Part shown: in pieces, positions 8,697 through 19,123 of the stretch
How positions within the stretch are numbered: the stretch's first letter is position 1
Layout of the letters: each line of letters opens with the position of its first letter
NCBI RefSeq assembly: GCF_000308595.1
Contig: NZ_BAGA01000059.1
Location: 1-54,781, forward strand
Direction: 5' to 3'
Source of the DNA: Nocardia higoensis NBRC 100133
GTDB taxonomy: Bacteria > Actinomycetota > Actinomycetes > Mycobacteriales > Mycobacteriaceae
DNA length: 54,781 nucleotides
Notes under the pieces: model-generated
Told to the model about the DNA's origin: nothing
Database searches by the model: none
What the model saw: the letters and a program-made list of their open reading frames with translations, nothing else
Made by a program: the position numbers and the translations under genes

Positions 8697-9766
8697 TTGG
8701 TCAGCGGCACGGCCGGGGCGTCGCTGTCGCGGGTGCTCACGCCCGCCTCGTCGAAGGTCGACATCTCGGCGAGCGCGGCGACCGCGCCGCGCAGGATCGG
8801 CAGGGCGGCCACCGCGCCGGAACCCTCGCCCAGGCGCATCTCCATCTCGATCAGCGGGTCCAGGTTCAGCTGCTTCAGCGCGAGGGTGTGCGCGGGCTCG
8901 GTGGACCGGTGCCCGGCCACCCACCACGCGCTCGCGCCCGCCGCGAGATCCTCGGCGACCAGCGCGGCCGCGGTGACGACCACGCCGTCGAGGATCACCG
9001 GGGTGCGGCGCTGGGCGGCACGCGCCAGGAAGCCGGCGGTGGCGGCGATGTCGGCGCTCGACGCCACCCGCAGCAGCGCCACCGGATCTTTCATCACCGG
9101 CCGCGCCCGGCGCATGGCGTCGCGGATGGCGGCCACCTTGCGTATCCAGCCCGCGTCGTCGATGCCGGTGCCGCGGCCCACCGCGACGACCGGTTCGGAG
9201 TTGGTGAGGGTGGCGATGAGCACGGTGGCCGGGGTGGTGTTGCCGATGCCCATGTCTCCGGCGACGAGCAGATCGGCGCCCGTGTCGATCTCCTCGTCGG
9301 CGATGGCGATGCCCGCGGCCAGCGCGGCGTCGATCTCCTCCGGGGACAGCGCGTCCTCGCGGTCGATGCTGCCGCTGGATCGGCGGACCTTGTGCTCGCT
9401 GATCGACGGATCGGTGTCGCCGTCGACGGCGATGTCGGCGATCCGGACCGTCGCGCCCGCCGTCGCGGCCAGCGCGTTGATCGCCGCGCCACCCGCCAGG
9501 AAACCGGCGACCATCTGTGCGGTCACCTCACGGGGATAGGCCGAGACGCCGTTCGTGGCGACGCCGTGGTCTCCGGCGAAGACCACCACCCGCGCCCGTT
9601 CGAACTGCTTCGGCGGGCACACGCCCTGGCAGGCGGCGACCCAGTTGCCGAGTCGCTCGAGCCTGCCGAGCGAGCCGGCCGGCTTGATCAGCCGGGCCTG
9701 GCGCGCCTCGGCCTGCGCGTGAACTCCCGCGTCGGGGGGTGCAACCGGTCCGAATCCGTGTGTCAC
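8693..9766 (-). CDS. cobT: Nicotinate-nucleotide-dimethylbenzimidazole phosphoribosyltransferase
   Basis: Makes alpha-ribazole phosphate for the lower ligand of cobalamin. Length 357 aa. Typical segments are [13 protein letters not shown] at the start, [26 protein letters not shown] and the C-terminal catalytic-glutamate region [18 protein letters not shown] 9766 ([11 protein letters not shown]) gives the family-typical N-terminus; longer reading upstream is a compositional artefact. First gene of a cobT-cobS pair. The 244 bp upstream hold no cobalamin riboswitch that I can recognise. Confidence 0.95.
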   Translation of the reverse strand: MTHGFGPVAPPDAGVHAQAEARQARLIKPAGSLGRLERLGNWVAACQGVCPPKQFERARVVVFAGDHGVATNGVSAYPREVTAQMVAGFLAGGAAINALAATAGATVRIADIAVDGDTDPSISEHKVRRSSGSIDREDALSPEEIDAALAAGIAIADEEIDTGADLLVAGDMGIGNTTPATVLIATLTNSEPVVAVGRGTGIDDAGWIRKVAAIRDAMRRARPVMKDPVALLRVASSADIAATAGFLARAAQRRTPVILDGVVVTAAALVAEDLAAGASAWWVAGHRSTEPAHTLALKQLNLDPLIEMEMRLGEGSGAVAALPILRGAVAALAEMSTFDEAGVSTRDSDAPAVPLTK

Positions 9767-10010
9767 TGGTCGAGCCTCTCGGGTCGGGCAGCGGCGTCCG
9801 CGCCGCGGTGGTCGTCGTCCAATCTTGCCCCGCCGCACCGCGCGGACCGAATGCCGCCCTCGAGCGGGCCGTCGAGGACCGCTGCGCGGCCGGGGCGCGG
9901 CCTTTCCGAGGCAGGGCGGGGTGCCCGGTGCGGCGATCACGATTCTCCGGAAGCGACGACGCCTCACGCGGCCGATCGCTGCCGCCGGCGATCGCTGCGA
10001 CCGGTTGCGG

Positions 10011-10982
10011 TCAGTCGCCGGGTAGGCGACCGAAGCGGCGTCGATAGTCGGTGGGCGCCAGGCCGACATGGCGTTGGAAGTGGTGGCGCAGCAGCGCGCC
10101 GGAGCCGAAACCGCAGCGCGCGGCGATTTGCTCGAGGCCGAGTCCGGTGTCCTCCAGCAGGTGCTTGGCATGCAGGATGCGCTGGGTGGTGAGCCATTTC
10201 ACCGGGGTGGTCCCGGTCTCGGCGGCGAAGCGGCGCGCGAAGGTCCTGGTGGACATGGACGCGCGGGCGGCCAGTTCGTCGACGGTGTGCGCGAGATCGA
10301 GGTGCTCGTTCATCCATTGCAGCGTCTCGCCGAGGCTGTCGGAGGAGCAGTCGGCGACCGGTCGTTCGATGAACTGTCGCTGGCCGCCGTCGCGCTGCGG
10401 GGGCACCACCATGCGGCGGGCGATGCCGTTGGCCGCGGCGCTGCCGATCTCACGGCGCACCAGGTGCAGGCAGGCGTCGATGCCCGCCGCCGTACCCGCG
10501 CTGGTGACGAGATCGCCCTCGTCGACGAACAGTACGTCGGGGTCGACGGTGGCCTCGGGATAGCGGGCCGCGAGTTGGTCGACATAACGCCAGTGGGTGG
10601 TGCACTTGCGCCCGTCGAGCAGACCGGCCTCGCCCGCGAGGAACGCGCCGGAGCAGACGGTGAGCACCGTCGCGCCCGCGTCGTGGGCATCGCGGATCGC
10701 CTCGATCAGGCGGGGGTCGACCGTGCCGGTGAGCACCTCGGTGGGCGCCGCGGGAACCGCAACCAGATCGGCGTGGCGGAGTTCGGACAGGTCGTAGGCG
10801 GGGGTGACGGTCACCCCCGGCGTGGTGGAGGCCAGCGGCCTGCCCGGCTCGGCGCCACACACCTTGAAGTCGAAGCCGGGCAGTCCGTCGGCGGTGCGGT
10901 CCAGGCCGAAAACCTCGCAGACGACGCCGAATTCGAACATGGCCAGCTTCTCGAACAGCACGACGGCGACCTTCGACAACAT
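10011..10982 (-). CDS. GlxA-family AraC-type regulator (DJ-1/PfpI + AraC HTH)
   Basis: A 323-residue transcription factor. Residues 1-190 are a DJ-1/PfpI (class I amidotransferase-like) sensor domain, with the nucleophile-elbow equivalent [20 protein letters not shown]. Residues 215-320 are a double helix-turn-helix AraC DNA-binding domain ([18 protein letters not shown] and [21 protein letters not shown]). Such proteins usually activate or repress neighbouring genes, but no obvious target lies next to it. The divergent neighbour is a 52-residue membrane protein. The ATG at 10982 has a leaderless -10 box. Confidence 0.93.
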   Translation of the reverse strand: MLSKVAVVLFEKLAMFEFGVVCEVFGLDRTADGLPGFDFKVCGAEPGRPLASTTPGVTVTPAYDLSELRHADLVAVPAAPTEVLTGTVDPRLIEAIRDAHDAGATVLTVCSGAFLAGEAGLLDGRKCTTHWRYVDQLAARYPEATVDPDVLFVDEGDLVTSAGTAAGIDACLHLVRREIGSAAANGIARRMVVPPQRDGGQRQFIERPVADCSSDSLGETLQWMNEHLDLAHTVDELAARASMSTRTFARRFAAETGTTPVKWLTTQRILHAKHLLEDTGLGLEQIAARCGFGSGALLRHHFQRHVGLAPTDYRRRFGRLPGD

Positions 10983-10988
10983 CCACCG

Positions 10989-10994
10989 AGTGTA
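10989..10994 (-). promoter_or_regulatory. -10 box (TACACT), leaderless GlxA-like regulator
   Basis: TACACT lies 6 nt before the ATG at 10982. Confidence 0.5.
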
Positions 10995-11068
10995 GCTGGC
11001 CGAAAATTGACGAACTATGTCAGAACAGCCACTTTCGGTTGAAAGTTGCCGATCGCAAAATTACTGCC

Positions 11069-11227
11069 ATGCTTACCTTGTTCTTCACCCTCGCCGGGCT
11101 CGGCATCCTGATGGTGTTCATGACGCGCGGCTACGGCTGGGCCGGGTCCTCCGATGTCGTGGATCGCGACGCCCAGCGGGCCCGCGCCGAAATCGCCGCC
11201 ATCGCCGGACGTGCCGACCACCGGTGA
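11069..11227 (+). CDS. Small single-pass membrane protein
   Basis: A possible 52-residue protein starting at ATG 11069: MLTLFFTLAGLGILMVFM forms one membrane helix, followed by a charged tail (DVVDRDAQRARAEIAAIAG). A TTG at 11039 would add ten residues. I see no clear ribosome site. The hydrophobic-then-charged layout looks like a genuine small membrane protein rather than a shadow, but a short ORF in high-GC DNA carries real doubt. It is divergent from the AraC-type gene. Confidence 0.5.
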   Translation: MLTLFFTLAGLGILMVFMTRGYGWAGSSDVVDRDAQRARAEIAAIAGRADHR

Positions 11228-11335
11228 ACCCGCCCGCTCGCGGTGCCCGGATACGCCCTCGCCCGACGGGGCGGTGACCCGCCGAGCCGAAGTCTCGGTC
11301 GACGCTCGAAGTGCGGCCGCCCTGGAAACGACAAC

Positions 11336-11364
11336 GGCCGCCCGTCCGGAAGACGAGCGGCCGG
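11336..11364 (-). terminator. Terminator of the DUF3043 gene
   Basis: On the minus strand a 12 bp stem (CGGCCGC-T-CGTC / GACG-G-GCGGCCG, with one U-G pair) is followed by TTGTCGTTTCC. It begins 18 bp after the stop at 11382. Confidence 0.65.
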
Positions 11365-11381
11365 GACAGCCGAGGCGGGGA

Positions 11382-12062
11382 TCAGACGGCGTCACCCGGG
11401 CTGACACGCGGCTTGGGCGCGCGCATCCGGCGGATCTGGGAGGCGCGCACGAAGGCGTACCAGCCGAGCTTGAAGCCGGTGTCGGTGGTGTCGGGGAAAC
11501 GCTCGATCACCCGGTTGTTCACCAGCTTGCCGAGGATGAACCCCTCGATCGCCATGAACAGCATCATCACCAGCATGACCAAGGTCACGATGGTCTGCAG
11601 GCCGGGTGCGGCGAACATCGACAGGATCAACACCAGCGCCATCGGCATGAACAAGCCGGCCAGGTTGCGCCTGGCGTCGACCATGTCGCGCACGAAGGCG
11701 CGCACCGGGCCCTGATCCCGGGGCAGCAGATATTTGTCCTCGCCGGCGAGCATCTTGGCGCGGCGCTCCTGCATGGCGATCTTGCGTTCGGCCGCGGCGG
11801 CCTTGCGCTCCTCGCGGGTGCCCTTCGGTCCCTTGGCGGCCTTGCGGCGCTCCCGCGCCTCCTTGGCGGTGAGCGGGGCGGGCGCGACCGGGCCGCGCTT
11901 CCTGCCCTCTGCCTCACGGCGCTTCGGGGTGGGACGGCCCTTGCCCGGGGTGGTGGCGGCGCCCGCCTTGGTCATGCTGACGGCCGCGCCGTCCTGTGCG
12001 TCCGCCGTGGACTCGGCGGTCGCGTCGGTGGGGCCGGCCTGGTCGCGACGGAACAACTTCAC
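11382..12062 (-). CDS. DUF3043 membrane protein
   Basis: A 226-residue protein of the actinobacterial DUF3043 family (Rv2206-like). The first ~105 residues are charged and disordered, with a Lys/Arg/Glu-rich segment (KEARERRKAAKGPKG) that may be helical. Then come two hydrophobic helices (about 140-160 and 163-185) and a conserved C-terminus (FKLGWYAFVRASQIRRMR). Function unknown. GTG 12062 has a leaderless -10 box. It is divergent from the Fe-S carrier gene, an arrangement shared with mycobacteria. Confidence 0.9.
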   Translation of the reverse strand: MKLFRRDQAGPTDATAESTADAQDGAAVSMTKAGAATTPGKGRPTPKRREAEGRKRGPVAPAPLTAKEARERRKAAKGPKGTREERKAAAAERKIAMQERRAKMLAGEDKYLLPRDQGPVRAFVRDMVDARRNLAGLFMPMALVLILSMFAAPGLQTIVTLVMLVMMLFMAIEGFILGKLVNNRVIERFPDTTDTGFKLGWYAFVRASQIRRMRAPKPRVSPGDAV

Positions 12063-12069
12063 GCCGACC

Positions 12070-12075
12070 AGGCTA
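12070..12075 (-). promoter_or_regulatory. -10 box (TAGCCT), leaderless DUF3043 gene
   Basis: TAGCCT lies 7 nt before the GTG at 12062. Confidence 0.5.
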
Positions 12076-12235
12076 TTCGATGGCGTGTCGCGCGCCGAAA
12101 CCCGGTCGGTTTCGGTGAGGCCGTCTGCACCGGGTGACGCGGCGGTGGCAAGATGGGGAATACGAGAGGGGAATACCAGCCCGCGTAGCGGCGTTGATGC
12201 AACGGGTTGACCTCAGCTGTCCTTTAGGAGCGTTC

Positions 12236-12586
12236 ATGACTGTGCAGAACGAGACCACGACACACGGCGTGATCCTGACCGACGCCGCCGCGAGCAAGGC
12301 CAAGGCGCTGCTGGATCAGGAGGGTCGCGACGACCTGGCGCTGCGGATCGCCGTGCAGCCGGGCGGTTGCGCGGGCCTGCGTTACCAGCTCTTCTTCGAC
12401 GACCGCACCCTCGACGGCGACCTGACCGCCGACTTCGGCGGCGTGAAGCTGGCCGTGGACCGGATGAGCGCGCCGTACGTCCAGGGCGCCTCGATCGATT
12501 TCGTCGACACCATCGAGAAGCAGGGTTTCACCATCGACAACCCGAACGCCACCGGCTCCTGCGCCTGCGGCGATTCGTTCAACTGA
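12236..12586 (+). CDS. erpA: A-type iron-sulfur carrier (HesB/IscA/ErpA family)
   Basis: Small cytosolic Fe-S insertion protein of 116 aa. The three conserved cysteines are present: one in PGGCAGLRYQ and two in the C-terminal CACGDSF (CxC). It delivers clusters to client proteins; the QcrA and respiratory Fe-S proteins encoded in this window are potential clients, but that link is inference. The ATG at 12236 follows TAGGAG with 5 nt spacing. Position matches Rv2204c. The symbol erpA is used for the family; iscA or hesB would be equally fair. Confidence 0.93.
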   Translation: MTVQNETTTHGVILTDAAASKAKALLDQEGRDDLALRIAVQPGGCAGLRYQLFFDDRTLDGDLTADFGGVKLAVDRMSAPYVQGASIDFVDTIEKQGFTIDNPNATGSCACGDSFN

Positions 12587-12592
12587 CGTCGA

Positions 12593-12616
12593 GATCCCCC
12601 GTATCGACGGGGGATC
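12593..12616 (+). terminator. Hairpin after the Fe-S carrier gene
   Basis: 10 bp perfect stem GATCCCCCGT / ACGGGGGATC with an ATCG tetraloop, 6 bp after the stop. No U-tract. Confidence 0.6.
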
Positions 12617-12661
12617 CCGCACGAGGTGACTCCTTCCGGCGGGCCGGTGTTGATACGGTGA

Positions 12662-13693
<1,032 letters not shown>

Positions 13694-13717
13694 CCTGCCG
13701 CTCGAACGCGAAAACCA

Positions 13718-13751
13718 CGACGCCCCCGGATCTTTCGGTCCGGGGGCGTCG
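13718..13751. terminator. Bidirectional terminator between adoK and asnB
   Basis: 13 bp perfect stem CGACGCCCCCGGA / TCCGGGGGCGTCG with an 8 nt loop. On the minus strand it is followed by TGGTTTTCG. Confidence 0.85.
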
Positions 13752-13771
13752 GGTGTCCTGGGCTGCGGCGC

Positions 13772-15715
13772 TCAGAGATTCACCGGGTATACCGGCTCCT
13801 GGATCTCGGGCTTGATGCGGTCCTCGACGAAGATGCCGTGCCAGACCATGAAGACCAGTAGTGTCCACAGCCGCCTGCTGTGATCGGAGCGGCCCTCGCG
13901 GTGCTCGACCAGCATCGCGGTGATCGCGGCCTTGTCGAGCAGGTGGTCGGTCTGCGAGTCGGCGATCTGCGTGTGCGCCCAGTCGTAGAGTTCGGTGCCG
14001 CGCAGCCAGTGCCGCAGCGGGACCGGGAAACCGAGCTTCGCGCGGTGCAGCACGTGGGCGGGCACGATGCCCTCCAGCGCCTGGCGCAGCGCGTACTTGG
14101 TGGTCTCCTTGGTGAGCTTCTGATCGTAGGGCAGCTGCTCGGCGACCTTGCGTACCTCGGTGTCCAGGAACGGGACTCGCAGTTCGAGCGAGTTCGCCAT
14201 GGTCATCTTGTCGGCCTTGACCAGGATGTCGCCGCGCAGCCAGGTGAACAGGTCCAGGTGCTGCATGCGCGCCACCGGGTCCCAGCCGCGCGACTGCGCG
14301 TAGAGCGGGGCGGTGACGTCGCGATGGGTCCACTCCGGGCGGAACTCGCGCAGCACCGAGCGCAGCTGGGCATCGCTGAAGCTGCGGGCGTTGCCGTAGT
14401 AGCGCTCCTCGAGCGTCAGCGAGCCGCGGTGCAGCAGGCTCTTGCCGCGGGTGCCGTCCGGGATGCGCTCCGACAGCTTGCCCGCCAGCCTGCGCAGCCC
14501 CTTCGGCAGATACTCGAAGGGCTTGAGCGACAACGGCTCCCGGTAGATGGTGTAGCCGCCGAACAGCTCGTCGGCGCCCTCGCCGGAGAGCACCACCTTG
14601 ACGTGCTTGCGCGCCTCCTTGGCCACGAAGTACAGCGGCACCAGCGCCGGGTCGGCCACCGGGTCGTCGAGGTACCAGACGATCTCCGGGATGGCCGCGG
14701 CGAACTCGGCGGGGGAGACCACCTTGACGACGTGGCGCGCGCCGATGGCCGCGGCGCTCTCGGCGGCCACATCGATCTCGGAGTAACCCTCGCGCTCGAA
14801 CCCGGTGGTGAAGGTGATCAGGTTCGGGTTGTGCCGCATGGCCAGCGCCGCGACCGCGGTCGAGTCGATGCCGCCGGACAGGAACGAGCCCACGGTGACG
14901 TCCGCGCGCATGTGCTTGGCGACGGAGTCCTCGAGCGCGGCGGCGATCTCGTTGTAGCGGGCCTGCTCGGAACCGGGCGTGAACGGGCGCACCGTGAAGC
15001 GCGGGGTGAAGTAGCGGGTGATCTCGGGCGCGGCGCCGGGACGCACCACCGCGTAGGTGCCCGACTCCAGCCGGCGGATGCCCTTGTGCAGGGTCTCCGG
15101 CTCCGGCACGTATTGCAGCACCGTGTAGTGCTCGAGGGCGCGCGGATCCAGCTCGTCGCTCAGTTTCAGCGCGGGCAGCAGGTCGAGCAGGCTCTTCTTC
15201 TCGCTGCCGAACGCCGTGCCGCCGGGGCCGGTGGCCAGGAACAGCGGCTTGATGCCGAACGGGTCGCGCGCCAGGAACAGTTCGTCGCGCTCGGTGTCCC
15301 AGACCGCGAAGGCGAACATGCCGCGCAGCTTGGCGACGGCCTCCGCGCCCCAGTAGTGGTAGGCGGCGACAATGGTCTCGGAATCGCCCTCGGTGCGGAA
15401 CATCGGCTCGTCGCCGAACTCGGCGGCGTGCGCGGCCCGCAGTTCCTCGCGCAGTTCCAGGTAGTTGTAGATCTCGCCGTTGAAGGTCAGCGCGTAGCGC
15501 TCGGGAGACTCCGGCGGGCCCCAGCGCAGCGGCTGGTGGGAGTGCTCGATATCGATGATCGACAGGCGGTTGAACCCGAAGACGAGGTGGTCGTCGTGCC
15601 AGGTGCCTCGTTCGTCGGGTCCGCGATGCCGCATGCAGTGCAACGCGTTGTAGACCTGGTCCACGACCTCGGAAGTCGCCGCGTCAGCTGTCAGGAATCC
15701 GAGCAGTCCGCACAC
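13772..15715 (-). CDS. asnB: Glutamine-dependent asparagine synthetase / LtsA-type amidotransferase
   Basis: A 647-residue class II amidotransferase. GTG 15715 places the catalytic cysteine at position 2 (VCGLLGF, exposed after Met removal), which fixes the start. Residues 1-210 form the glutaminase domain (RHRGPDERG, FNGEIYNYLELR). The synthetase domain has the pyrophosphate loop SGGIDSTAVAALA and LSGEGADELFGGY. In mycobacteria and corynebacteria this orthologue (LtsA/AsnB, Rv2201) amidates meso-diaminopimelate of peptidoglycan and gives lysozyme tolerance, so an envelope role is likely here. It is divergent from ctaC. Confidence 0.95.
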   Translation of the reverse strand: MCGLLGFLTADAATSEVVDQVYNALHCMRHRGPDERGTWHDDHLVFGFNRLSIIDIEHSHQPLRWGPPESPERYALTFNGEIYNYLELREELRAAHAAEFGDEPMFRTEGDSETIVAAYHYWGAEAVAKLRGMFAFAVWDTERDELFLARDPFGIKPLFLATGPGGTAFGSEKKSLLDLLPALKLSDELDPRALEHYTVLQYVPEPETLHKGIRRLESGTYAVVRPGAAPEITRYFTPRFTVRPFTPGSEQARYNEIAAALEDSVAKHMRADVTVGSFLSGGIDSTAVAALAMRHNPNLITFTTGFEREGYSEIDVAAESAAAIGARHVVKVVSPAEFAAAIPEIVWYLDDPVADPALVPLYFVAKEARKHVKVVLSGEGADELFGGYTIYREPLSLKPFEYLPKGLRRLAGKLSERIPDGTRGKSLLHRGSLTLEERYYGNARSFSDAQLRSVLREFRPEWTHRDVTAPLYAQSRGWDPVARMQHLDLFTWLRGDILVKADKMTMANSLELRVPFLDTEVRKVAEQLPYDQKLTKETTKYALRQALEGIVPAHVLHRAKLGFPVPLRHWLRGTELYDWAHTQIADSQTDHLLDKAAITAMLVEHREGRSDHSRRLWTLLVFMVWHGIFVEDRIKPEIQEPVYPVNL

Positions 15716-16057
15716 GTGTCGGCAACCTCGTTTCTCCGGTGGGGGGCGCCGCGTCGCGCGCGGTGCGAAATATCGTGTCCGAGTATGCCGCACGGGCTGG
15801 AAAGTCGCCGCATGCCCTGGTGACGGGGGCGGCCGCGGGTCGGGACGGGGGTCACGCGAGTGTCGAATGCGACCCGGCGACATAGAGGCCGCCCGTTTGG
15901 TCTACGCTGCGTAGTACTCAGGTCGTTCTCAGGCAGGTGGGTCCTCGATGGCCGCCGTCCGGAGGAAGGTCTGAACGTGTCTTTATCGTGTCGTCAGGGC
16001 GGATCGCGGCCCCGGCGGCGCACTGTCGGAATGTGTGGCGACCAGGAAGGCGTGAGC
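15716..16057. other. asnB/ctaC divergent intergenic region
   Basis: 342 bp without a convincing gene. A TACGCT at 15903-15908 could be a -10 box for ctaC with a leader of about 150 nt. The asnB side has an AACGAGG-type ribosome site. I see no riboswitch-like structure or repeat. Confidence 0.5.
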
Positions 16058-17149
16058 GTGGCGCACAAGGCGAGCGAAGAGATCGGGGCACGACCCGTTC
16101 GAGGTCGGCAGGGCCGCATCCTTCGGCGGGCCGGGCTGGCGGTGTCCTTGGGGATCACCGCGATGCTCGTCTCGGGCTGCTCGATCGACAATGTTTGGCT
16201 GCGGTTCGGCTGGCCCTCGGGCGTCACGCCGCAGGCGACCCGGATGCGGGAGCTGTGGACCTGGTCGATCGTCGCCGCGCTGGCGATGGGCGTGCTGGTC
16301 TGGGGCCTGACGTTCTGGACCGTGGTCTTCCACCGCAAGAAGAAGGACTCCCCGGAGTTCCCGCGTCAGACCGGCTACAACGTGCCGCTGGAGCTGACCT
16401 ACACGGCGATCCCGTTCGTCATCATCGCGGTGCTGTTCTACTTCACCGTCGTGGTGCAGAACTACGTGCACGAGAAGGTGGAGGACCCCGACGTCACCGT
16501 CGACGTCACCGCCTTCCAGTGGAACTGGAAGTTCGGCTATCGCGAGGTCGACTTCAAGGACGGCTACCGCTTCGACGGCATCGACACCGCCCGTGAGGAC
16601 GCCGCTGCCGAGGCGCTGAAGGCCTACGAGGAGCGCGTCGACGAAGAGCACGGCCACCCCCAGCCGGGCCCGGTGCACGGCAAGCCGGAGAACGACCTGT
16701 CGTTCCTGCACTACGACACCGTCGAGACCGTCGGCTCCAGCAGCGAGATCCCGGTCCTGGTCCTGCCGACCGGCAAGGTCATCGAGTTCCAGCTGGCCGC
16801 CGCCGACGTGATCCACTCCTTCTGGGTGCCGGAGTTCCTGTTCAAGCGGGACGTGATGCCGAACCCGAAGGAGAACAACTCCGACAACGTCTTCCAGATC
16901 ACCGAGATCGAGAAGGAAGGCGCGTTCGTCGGCCGTTGCGCCGAGATGTGCGGCACCTACCACTCGATGATGAACTTCGAGGTCCGCGCGGTCTCGCCGG
17001 AGAAGTTCACCAGGTACCTGGACGAGCGCCGCGCGGGTAAGACCAACTCCGAGGCCCTGCTGGCGATCGGCGAGTCCCCGGTGGCGACCTCTACCAGCCC
17101 GTTCAACACGGATCGCTCGGTGAAGAGCGCGTCCGGCGAGTCCGAGTGA
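16058..17149 (+). CDS. ctaC: Cytochrome c oxidase subunit II (aa3 oxidase)
   Basis: CuA-bearing subunit of the aa3 oxidase, 363 aa. A lipoprotein signal ends at LVSGC (Cys41). Two membrane helices follow (about 65-90 and 110-135). The periplasmic cupredoxin domain has the CuA motif CAEMCGTYHSMM (Cys294, Cys298, His302, Met305) and the upstream ligand in DVIHSFWVPEF. Actinobacterial subunit II carries an insertion between the helices and the CuA site, here the acidic stretch around residues 175-225. Electrons come directly from the diheme QcrC. GTG 16058 follows AGGAAGG with 7 nt spacing; GTG 16052 is a close alternative. Cotranscribed with ctaF. Confidence 0.95.
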   Translation: MAHKASEEIGARPVRGRQGRILRRAGLAVSLGITAMLVSGCSIDNVWLRFGWPSGVTPQATRMRELWTWSIVAALAMGVLVWGLTFWTVVFHRKKKDSPEFPRQTGYNVPLELTYTAIPFVIIAVLFYFTVVVQNYVHEKVEDPDVTVDVTAFQWNWKFGYREVDFKDGYRFDGIDTAREDAAAEALKAYEERVDEEHGHPQPGPVHGKPENDLSFLHYDTVETVGSSSEIPVLVLPTGKVIEFQLAAADVIHSFWVPEFLFKRDVMPNPKENNSDNVFQITEIEKEGAFVGRCAEMCGTYHSMMNFEVRAVSPEKFTRYLDERRAGKTNSEALLAIGESPVATSTSPFNTDRSVKSASGESE

Positions 17150-17163
17150 GGATTTGATCTGAC

Positions 17164-17580
17164 ATGAGGATCGAAGCGCGCATCTTCGAACTGCTGACGG
17201 TGTTCTTCATCATCGTCGCCGTCGTCTACGGTTTCTTCACCGGGCAGTCGCGCACCGGCATCGAGTGGGCGGGCACCACCGCCATCGTGCTGACCGCGGG
17301 TCTGTCGCTGATCGTCGGCACCTACTTCCGCTTCGTCGCCCGTCGTCTGGACCTGCGTCCCGAGGACTACGAGGATGCGGAGATCGCCGACGGCGCCGGT
17401 GACCTCGGCTTCTTCTCGCCGGGCAGCTTCTGGCCCATCCTGCTGGCCGGCGCCGGCTCGATCGCGGCCCTCGGCCTGGCCTTCTTCGAGCCCTGGCTGA
17501 TCGGCGTCGGCGTCGTGGCCGTGGTCGCCGCGGCCGCCGGTCTGGTGTTCGAGTACCACCTCGGCCCCGAGAAGCACTGA
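17164..17580 (+). CDS. ctaF: Cytochrome c oxidase subunit IV, actinobacterial
   Basis: A 138-residue membrane subunit found only in actinobacterial aa3 oxidases (Rv2199c type). There are four hydrophobic segments, beginning with [20 protein letters not shown]. The conserved [20 protein letters not shown] region lies between helices 2 and 3. It helps assemble the bcc-aa3 supercomplex. It starts 14 bp after the ctaC stop, so it is in the same operon, and it is closed by the strong terminator at 17616. Confidence 0.95.
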   Translation: MRIEARIFELLTVFFIIVAVVYGFFTGQSRTGIEWAGTTAIVLTAGLSLIVGTYFRFVARRLDLRPEDYEDAEIADGAGDLGFFSPGSFWPILLAGAGSIAALGLAFFEPWLIGVGVVAVVAAAAGLVFEYHLGPEKH

Positions 17581-17615
17581 GCCGAGTCCGGCGGGCCACC
17601 GAGCCTGTAGCACCC

Positions 17616-17652
17616 GAAGCAGCGCCCCACCGTCACGGTGGGGCGCTGCTTC
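17616..17652 (+). terminator. Strong intrinsic terminator of ctaC-ctaF
   Basis: 17 bp perfect stem (starts GAAGCAGCGCC, ends GGCGCTGCTTC) with a TCA loop, followed by GTTTT. It is also the 3' boundary of the convergent FAD oxidoreductase unit. Confidence 0.92.
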
Positions 17653-17788
17653 GTTTTCCACGGCCGTCGCGCCGACCCGTGCGGTGCCCGCCGCATGACG
17701 CGGCGTCGGCGTCCGCGTGCGCACCCACGAGACGGCGAAGGCCGGATGCGTCCACCGACGCATCCGGCCTTGGATCCGGAAATCGCCC

Positions 17789-19066
17789 TTACTGGGCCGA
17801 TTCGTAACGCAGGGCGCGCTCGGAGGCGCAGATGTCGTCGATGCTCGCCATGATGTCGCGCAGCAGCTCCGAGGGCAGCGCCGAGGGACGCAGACGGCAG
17901 GTGAAGGTGATCAGGCCGTGGTCCTCGCGCGGCAGGTTGCGGGCGGCGGCCTCGGCACGCAAATACTTCGAGCGCACGCCGTAGGTCATCGCGGAGATGA
18001 CGGTGAAGCAACCGGTGCGCTCACGATGCCCGGAGAACAGGTCGTGCAGCCGGTAGAACACCGAGGAGTAGGTCGACATCGGGGCGAAGATGCCCACGCG
18101 GTAGGCCGGGCCGCGCTCGGAGGAGCTGATGACGGTGTCGGCGAGGTATTCCGCGTCGCGCAGCGTCAGCACCTTCGGCGCGAACATCAGCGCGCCCGCG
18201 GCGGCGTTGCGCACCGGCATGCCTGCGCGGCCGCTGGCATGCGAGGCGATGGCGCCCAGGCCCTTGCGGGCGCGGGTGCCGACATCGCGGCGGGCCTTGA
18301 GCGAACGGGTCGCCACGGTCGGGAACAGGCTCGACCACTGGCCGAAGCGCACCGTGCCCAGCTGCACGTGCCCGGTGCCGACCGGGCGCGCGACCTTCAG
18401 CGGCTGGGTGTCGACCCAGCGCCCGACCTGCAGCGCCGCATTGCCGGGGTGGGAGATCTCGTTCTGGGCGTGCTCGACGAAGGAATCGAAGTCCAGGAAC
18501 CGGTGGGCGTCGGTGCTGAGCCAGGTGTGTTCCTTGTCGACCTCGACGGTGTCGAGGGTCAGCGCCGTGATGATGCCCGCGCGTCCGCCGGCGCCGAGGA
18601 TGCGGTGGAACCGCTCGGTGTGGTGGTCGCGCCCGCAGGTGCCGATGCGGCCGTCCGGGTCGACGTATTCGAGGTCGACGACCTGGTCGATGAACAGGCC
18701 GTGGCGGTGCGAGGCGCTGGACACGCCGCCGACCGAGGCGAACCCGCCCGCGGTGATGTCGCGGTGGTCGCCGACGATCGGCAGGCCGAGGCCGTGCGCG
18801 CCGAGCCTGCGGTCGATCTCGGAGAGCTTCGCACCCGCCTGCACCCGGACCGTCTTGCGGCCGAGGTTGATATCGAGCACCGCGTTCATCCTGCGCAGCG
18901 ACACCACCGCGCGATGATCGGGCACCTGCAGTCCCTCGTCGAGGACCTCGCCGCCGACGACCGTGAGACCTTCGGCGCGTACCCGCGAATCCCGAACGGT
19001 ACGAACGACATCCGCGGTGTCACGAGGTAGATATTCTTCGGCGGAGACAGACTGCGACGTGCTCAT
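17789..19066 (-). CDS. FAD-binding oxidoreductase (PCMH/VAO type)
   Basis: A 425-residue flavoprotein of the vanillyl-alcohol-oxidase/DprE1-like superfamily. The N-terminal half has FAD-binding PCMH features: RMNAVLDINLGRKTVRVQAG, GLGLPIVGDHRDITAGGFAS (pyrophosphate-binding stretch), SASHRHGLFIDQV and ILGAGGRAGIITALTL. The C-terminal half is less conserved. The natural substrate cannot be read from sequence. The ATG at 19066 has a leaderless -10 box (TAAGTT). It ends opposite the ctaF terminator. It is not DprE1 itself, judging by a different C-terminal half. Confidence 0.85.
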   Translation of the reverse strand: MSTSQSVSAEEYLPRDTADVVRTVRDSRVRAEGLTVVGGEVLDEGLQVPDHRAVVSLRRMNAVLDINLGRKTVRVQAGAKLSEIDRRLGAHGLGLPIVGDHRDITAGGFASVGGVSSASHRHGLFIDQVVDLEYVDPDGRIGTCGRDHHTERFHRILGAGGRAGIITALTLDTVEVDKEHTWLSTDAHRFLDFDSFVEHAQNEISHPGNAALQVGRWVDTQPLKVARPVGTGHVQLGTVRFGQWSSLFPTVATRSLKARRDVGTRARKGLGAIASHASGRAGMPVRNAAAGALMFAPKVLTLRDAEYLADTVISSSERGPAYRVGIFAPMSTYSSVFYRLHDLFSGHRERTGCFTVISAMTYGVRSKYLRAEAAARNLPREDHGLITFTCRLRPSALPSELLRDIMASIDDICASERALRYESAQ

Positions 19067-19073
19067 GGCTCAA

Positions 19074-19079
19074 AACTTA
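19074..19079 (-). promoter_or_regulatory. -10 box (TAAGTT), leaderless FAD oxidoreductase
   Basis: TAAGTT lies 7 nt before the ATG at 19066. Confidence 0.5.
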
Positions 19080-19123
19080 ACCACAGCCGAGCCACTTGTG
19101 CGCACTCGAATCCTGGACTGCGC

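Noticed and set aside
9767..10010. Possible cobalamin riboswitch or cobU upstream of cobT
   Set aside because: No B12-box-like sequence and no CobU motif could be recognised in these 244 bp.
9767..10171. Long N-terminal extension of cobT
   Set aside because: Arg/Pro/Ser-rich and overlaps the end of the GlxA-like gene; GTG 9766 gives the family N-terminus.
11015..11407. A 130-codon minus-strand frame between the GlxA-like and DUF3043 genes
   Set aside because: Runs across a terminator hairpin, has no motif, and overlaps a more plausible small membrane protein on the other strand.
13880..15823. A 647-codon plus-strand frame opposite asnB
   Set aside because: Compositional shadow; asnB has full catalytic motifs.
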